Shown here: in pieces, positions 60,179-64,000 of the stretch
Numbering within the stretch: position 1 is the stretch's first letter
Layout: the number at the start of each line of letters is the position of its first letter
Assembly: GCA_945643635.1 (NCBI GenBank)
Contig: CALZFC010000033.1
Location: forward strand, 2,425,001-2,489,000
DNA from: Allodiplogaster sudhausi
Lineage: Eukaryota > Nematoda > Chromadorea > Rhabditida > Diplogasteridae
DNA length: 64,000 nt
Reading direction: 5' to 3'
The notes under the pieces: generated by a model
What the model was told of the DNA's origin: nothing
What the model saw: the letters and a program-made list of their open reading frames with translations, nothing else
Databases searched by the model: none
Position numbers and translations under genes: made by a program

Positions 60179-62629
60179 TCAGCAAATTGTAAAGACAGTG
60201 TTAGTGGAGATGCGCTGCTCTTTGACGGGCTTGGAGAAGTGCGAAAATCTGAAAGAGCGAGTATGCTGAAGAAGTAGAAGGAGAATGACGGAAGGGAAGC
60301 GAAGAACGGAGCAGAGAGCGCGGCGGTAGACACTCGAGCAGAGCGAGAAGAACAACAGGTTCAACTGGATATACACCACCTGAAACAAGCAACAGGAACT
60401 TTTTATTGTTTATTTTACTTGCTCTATCCTTGTTTTTCATGTTGCTCCGAACTCCAATTGAAAAAAATTTTTCAACTCTACTATTAGAAATGAAACATAG
60501 AATTAATAAGATATGTAAGTGTAACTCCAGATGAATATATTTGCAATGAACCTGCATGAAATTGATGAAAAGCGTCACAACGGCGTACACATCCGATTCG
60601 GCGAGCTGCTATGATCAATTATTCTCTTATCTTACACTCGAGACGGTTCGCGTTTTCTCATTAGTGAGATTGTATTAAAGTAAAGAAATAAAAGGAAGTC
60701 AACTTGTGAAGAAGACAGACCTCGTCCGTATAGAAGTAGTCAATGATGGCGTAGGGCCAATTGAATGCAATGTACGAGATTGCCAAGGTTGCACTGATCT
60801 TCGAAATCGTCTGCAAGAATAAGAATATATTTGGGAGGCAAGTTTTTATTCTACATGAAAGATAATTGAATGTCAAGAGAATAGGTCGTGCCAGATGATT
60901 CTGGATCCAGATTTTTCGCGAGTGCTCGCTTGCGATTCTGCACTCATCGTTCATCGAATACGACCTGCACAAAAATTCACTCGCTTATTGTTAGTGGCTA
61001 GTTTATTAGAATTTATCGCTTTTCCTACTACTTTGACAAAATGGTGACAAGTTTTCTTGTTGATTCTCGTGAACCTCTCAATAATGGAGAGTGTGTTGAT
61101 GTTGCCGACGGTGAGCACGACCATGACGACGCCGGGGACGATGTACTTGAAGACGTAGGAGAGCGCGCGAGCCAGAATGTACGGCCAGCCGATCACCGCC
61201 TACGGCAATTCATTGCAACAAAAAAGGCAGAAATTCTTTGAATAGCAGAAAAAATTGTTATGGCCATCTCCGAATCAGCTGGAAGCGGCGAAATTATTTA
61301 AACAGTGAGAATTTAATTTTTATTTTTAGGTGTACTTAGTTTTGTTATCCAACAGACAGGGTAGTTCTCCTCGATTCCTCCATCGACGGTGACTCGATTG
61401 GCGACTAGCCAATGTGCACAAATCACGAGGCCCACGATCACGGCGCCTGAGATCAGTGAGATCCGCATCTGGAAGCAGCACGACAGATGAATGAAAGATC
61501 CTGGTGAATATTACATACAATTAGGAAAATACACCAGCCTTCTTTGTGACGAAGACGTTCCTGTAGTAGAGCGGTCGATGCATCGCGACGTATCGATCGA
61601 GGCAGAGAACGACGATGAGATTGCCATAACCGGCCATCAACGAGTTCACCTTGTTTGAGAGAGAAATGGATCAACTTTATCACCTAGAAAATATGTCAGT
61701 CATATATAAGTTGAGAACACTTTATCGCATTTTGTATATTGTGTGCCTATGTATTATACTAATTATAGCACATATATTGCAGAATTCATCTCTCCTTAAT
61801 CTCTGCCGCACTTTCATTTCTTGTGGAGCACTCGTTTTTTTTTCGTTCGCTTACCTACATGATGGTTGAAAATGAATCAGTGAATTGAGACCGTTTCGCA
61901 CCATTGAGGGAGGGAACTTCTTTATTATTCTTAATCTCAAATATGAACAGAGGAGAGACTTACAAGGTACAGCCAGATGTAGGCGCGAAAGTAGAGTGCG
62001 AAATCGGTAGGATGAAAGATGCAGAGATCGAGTGCGCAGCCAACGGCGAGCAGAGACAGCGACAGAAGAGAGATTACAGCCTTCAAGAGGGGAACAAAAT
62101 ACTTAGCTGCAAGCACGTTGCATACCACCTTAAATTTATACAAATGATTCCATTTACTTCATGAAAAAATAATTGAGATGTAGTGTTTTTGTAGTAAGAA
62201 AAAACATACATGAGCCATGAGGAGCTCATAGCTCTTTCCGTGGCGGACGACTTTGATGTAGACGAGCAGAGAGAGATGCGCCGAGCACACGACCACTCCG
62301 ACCAGCTGGCAATTTATATTTTACATATTTCCTTTTCTCAGCAATTAGCCTCCTAACTCGCGAGCATTTGACACTTAAAGTTATAAAAACAATTTATGTA
62401 TTGGAGCCAAGTTCATAGAGCTAATGAAGTGGCTCAATTAACTTGTATAATATTTATTTATCGAGTGGCTCGAATGACGTACCGCAGCGACGAGATCGCA
62501 GTGTCTTCGCGTGCGGTAGATGGCCGTGAGAGTGAGGCAGTCCTTCTCGGCGTCAGTCAGGAACTCCTTGGGATGCTCCCAGCTCTCGCTCCTGTTCACT
62601 CGCTTCTCGTATGCCCACGAATAACGCAT
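60179..62629 (-). CDS. Rhodopsin-like 7TM receptor (orphan, neuropeptide-receptor-like)
   Basis: This is a plasma-membrane G-protein-coupled receptor. Minus-strand exons: 62629-62483, 62305-62210, 62080-61964, 61649-61533, 61468-61358, 61199-61075, 60964-60892, 60810-60721, 60605-60552 and 60379-60179, 377 codons with stop. TM1 is VGVVVCSAHLSLLVYI, TM2 AVISLLSLSLLAVG, TM3 ends LCLDRYVAMHRPLYY with an intact DRY, TM4 LISGAVIVGLVICAHWL, TM5 YIVPGVVMVVLTVG, TM6 ISATLAISYIAFNWPYAII and TM7 VVTLFINFM joined to QLNLLFF. The usual TM3/loop-2 disulfide Cys pair is missing in this model. The N-terminus (MRYSWAYEKRVNRSES) lacks a signal peptide. The exon ending at 60892 needs a GC donor; alternatively the frame runs on to 60721 with 27 extra residues in loop 3. 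The TM4 exon's donor (at 61357) is chosen by phase only. The ligand is unknown. Confidence 0.82.
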
Positions 62630-63108
62630 TCTTCTATTTTTCAAATTCTATAATATTTATTTATCGAGTGCTTTGACACAAAAATAAGACAACAAAAATA
62701 ACTAAACAGGAATATAGAAGAGAAATCGTTGTTTGCCAGAGGACTACGCATTTTCCTATGAAATTACCCTTGGGCGGCGCTCCTCGTTACATCTTTACGA
62801 TGCAAGCAGATCGCTGTGAAAAGCACAAGCGGAAAGGGCATTGGACGCTTTTCACATTCGAATGATACCAAGTTTCATTGTTGCTGCAAGCGTGAACCCA
62901 AACATCCATCGTCTTCTTTCGTCTTTATTACTCTTTTTATATTTTTGTCTCTCTTGCTCTCTCCCTTCCGGTTCACTTCCCTTTTCGCTGTAATCAACTT
63001 TCCACATTTGCCAGTTTTTAAGTAAATTTTATCTACTTTCCAGCAACTACTTCAGTAACTTTAGTAACAGTCCATCTCCATCCGAGTAGAGAACAACAAT
63101 GACATTGG
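62630..63108. other. Spacer between the two receptor genes
   Basis: Roughly 480 bases lie between the two minus-strand receptors. It is AT- and TC-rich, with no exon-like stretch I can support. It must hold the 3' flank of the upstream receptor and the promoter of the downstream one. Confidence 0.5.
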
Positions 63109-64000
63109 TCAATTCCCCATTCGGCGACTGCTGATACTCTGCGGCTCAGTGCGTGGCTGAAACTTCTTCTGAAGAAAGGCTGGCATGATCGCCATACGCA
63201 CCGACGCAGAGAAAGTCACGAGAAACCGGAAAAATTTTGCCGATTTAAACACTTCTATTTTTTTTTTGTTCGCATAGTTTGAGTATAAAAATATACACCA
63301 GAAAGGCACAATCGTCGTAAGGAAGAAAACGTGAGGAGTCGCGAACATAATGATGTTGTTAAGCGACGTCCTTGAGCCGTATGCGTTTATTAGCTGCAAG
63401 AAAGGAGAATGTTTTGTCAATTATTCCTTTCCACCAAAATGAGTAATGGTTAGCTTGAGTACGGCAAATAAGAAAAGCATACAATTTTTATTTTTATTTA
63501 TTTGATGATAATGTTTGCTGACAATGCGATATCACACCAGTATTATCAGACAACAAAATCGTTACACTCATTAGGCTGTAGAGGCTGTAGACGACGAAGG
63601 TGGAGATGCCCATGACGGCGAGTCCCTTCTCGACGCCGCTTTCCAGGAGTTGCAGCTGGCCACCGCGACGGAGGCGATGGTGGAGGACCACGAGGGACAC
63701 GTTGCAGATCAGCGTCCCAGTCGACATTGTCGCACGCACGACTGTTTGGAGAAGCTCGAGCAGCTGGAATAGAGGGAGACATAGAGAAGGAACAGCCGTG
63801 CTATGTTCTATGATGAAAACTGAGCGATTTCAACTTCTTAACAAAAACGATTGAAATGACGAAAGGAACGAAGTGATTGTAGGAGCTCCCATAATTGCTA
63901 TTTTTTGAAATAAGGGTATTCATAAAACTTTTTGAAGTGTGCTGCTTTGTTCTTTTTTTACTTTGTGTAATTTCCATTCTTAGGCGAGTTAGCGTTGAGG
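63109..64000 (-). CDS. Serpentine 7TM receptor, C-terminal part (5' end beyond window)
   Basis: This is the 3' half of a second membrane receptor. Minus-strand exons 63897-63843, 63763-63566 and 63393-63109 are in phase and give 178 residues. The first holds a hydrophobic stretch (HFVPFVISIVF). The second holds a TM5-like segment (MSTGTLICNVSLVVL), a basic loop (HHRLRRGG) and a TM6-like segment (MGISTFVVYSLYSLMS). The third holds TM7-like IIMFATPHVFFLTTIVPF, then a basic cytoplasmic tail ending RMGN. The spacing and the lack of class-A motifs resemble nematode chemoreceptor families (srv/srg-like), but the class is not certain. TM1-TM4 and the start lie past base 64000, so the coordinate there is a bound. 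Tandem placement with the other receptor need not mean shared ancestry; their sequences look different. Confidence 0.75.

Noticed and set aside
1..64000. tRNA genes, rRNA and CRISPR arrays
   Set aside because: I looked for tRNA T-loop and anticodon-arm patterns and for spaced direct repeats and saw none; the repeats present are simple-sequence arrays without unique spacers.

Overview
The window is nuclear DNA of a nematode, most probably a chromadorean. The evidence is the gene content: a cuticle collagen with the nematode-specific N-terminal domain, a ground-like domain protein, an ET-module secreted protein, a bgnt-type glycosyltransferase and serpentine receptors. Genes are cut into many small exons (about 50-250 bases) by short GT-AG introns. 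Several start codons lie just after a splice-acceptor-like AG, which fits spliced-leader trans-splicing. I cannot name the species. All gene models below were built by hand from splice signals, codon phase and family resemblance; in most of them every exon-exon phase closes exactly.

Layout: 1-2588 (+) is the 3' three quarters of an amphiphysin/BIN1 orthologue (amph-1). 4004-5619 (+) is a secreted cysteine-rich protein of unknown function. 6502-10468 (+) is a 20-exon SLC6 neurotransmitter/amino-acid symporter. 10869-12490 (-) is an unrecognised 397-residue protein, convergent with SLC6. 14751-16467 (+) is a cuticle collagen. 20435-22918 (+) is a GT49 (B4GAT1/LARGE-like, bgnt) Golgi glycosyltransferase. 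37408-38850 (+) is a 199-residue coiled-coil protein with a small Tc1-like element in one intron. 45892-54258 (+) is a homeobox gene with an eh1 Groucho-binding motif and large, repeat-filled introns. 56118-56861 (-) is a ground-like protein. 57712-58780 (-) is a small Cys-rich ET-module-like secreted protein. 60179-62629 (-) is a rhodopsin-like 7TM receptor. 63109 to beyond the window end (-) is the C-terminal half of a second 7TM receptor.

The gene-poor centre (22.9-37.4 kb and 38.9-45.9 kb) is dominated by (CT)n/(GA)n microsatellites and contains the 3' end of an RTE-like non-LTR retrotransposon with its 7-base tail repeat. Most long open frames in the window are translations of these polypurine/polypyrimidine tracts and are not genes.

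The genes do not form an operon or pathway; they are an ordinary mix of membrane trafficking, cuticle/extracellular, transport, receptor and transcription-factor genes. The points most worth a second look are: frequent purine-AG splice acceptors, two probable GC-AG introns, two genes whose frame is off by one base at a junction (an assembly homopolymer error or real decay), the small Tc1-like element, the paired octamer motifs inside the homeobox intron, and exon-like islands in the gene-poor centre. I did not find a convincing new multi-gene system.
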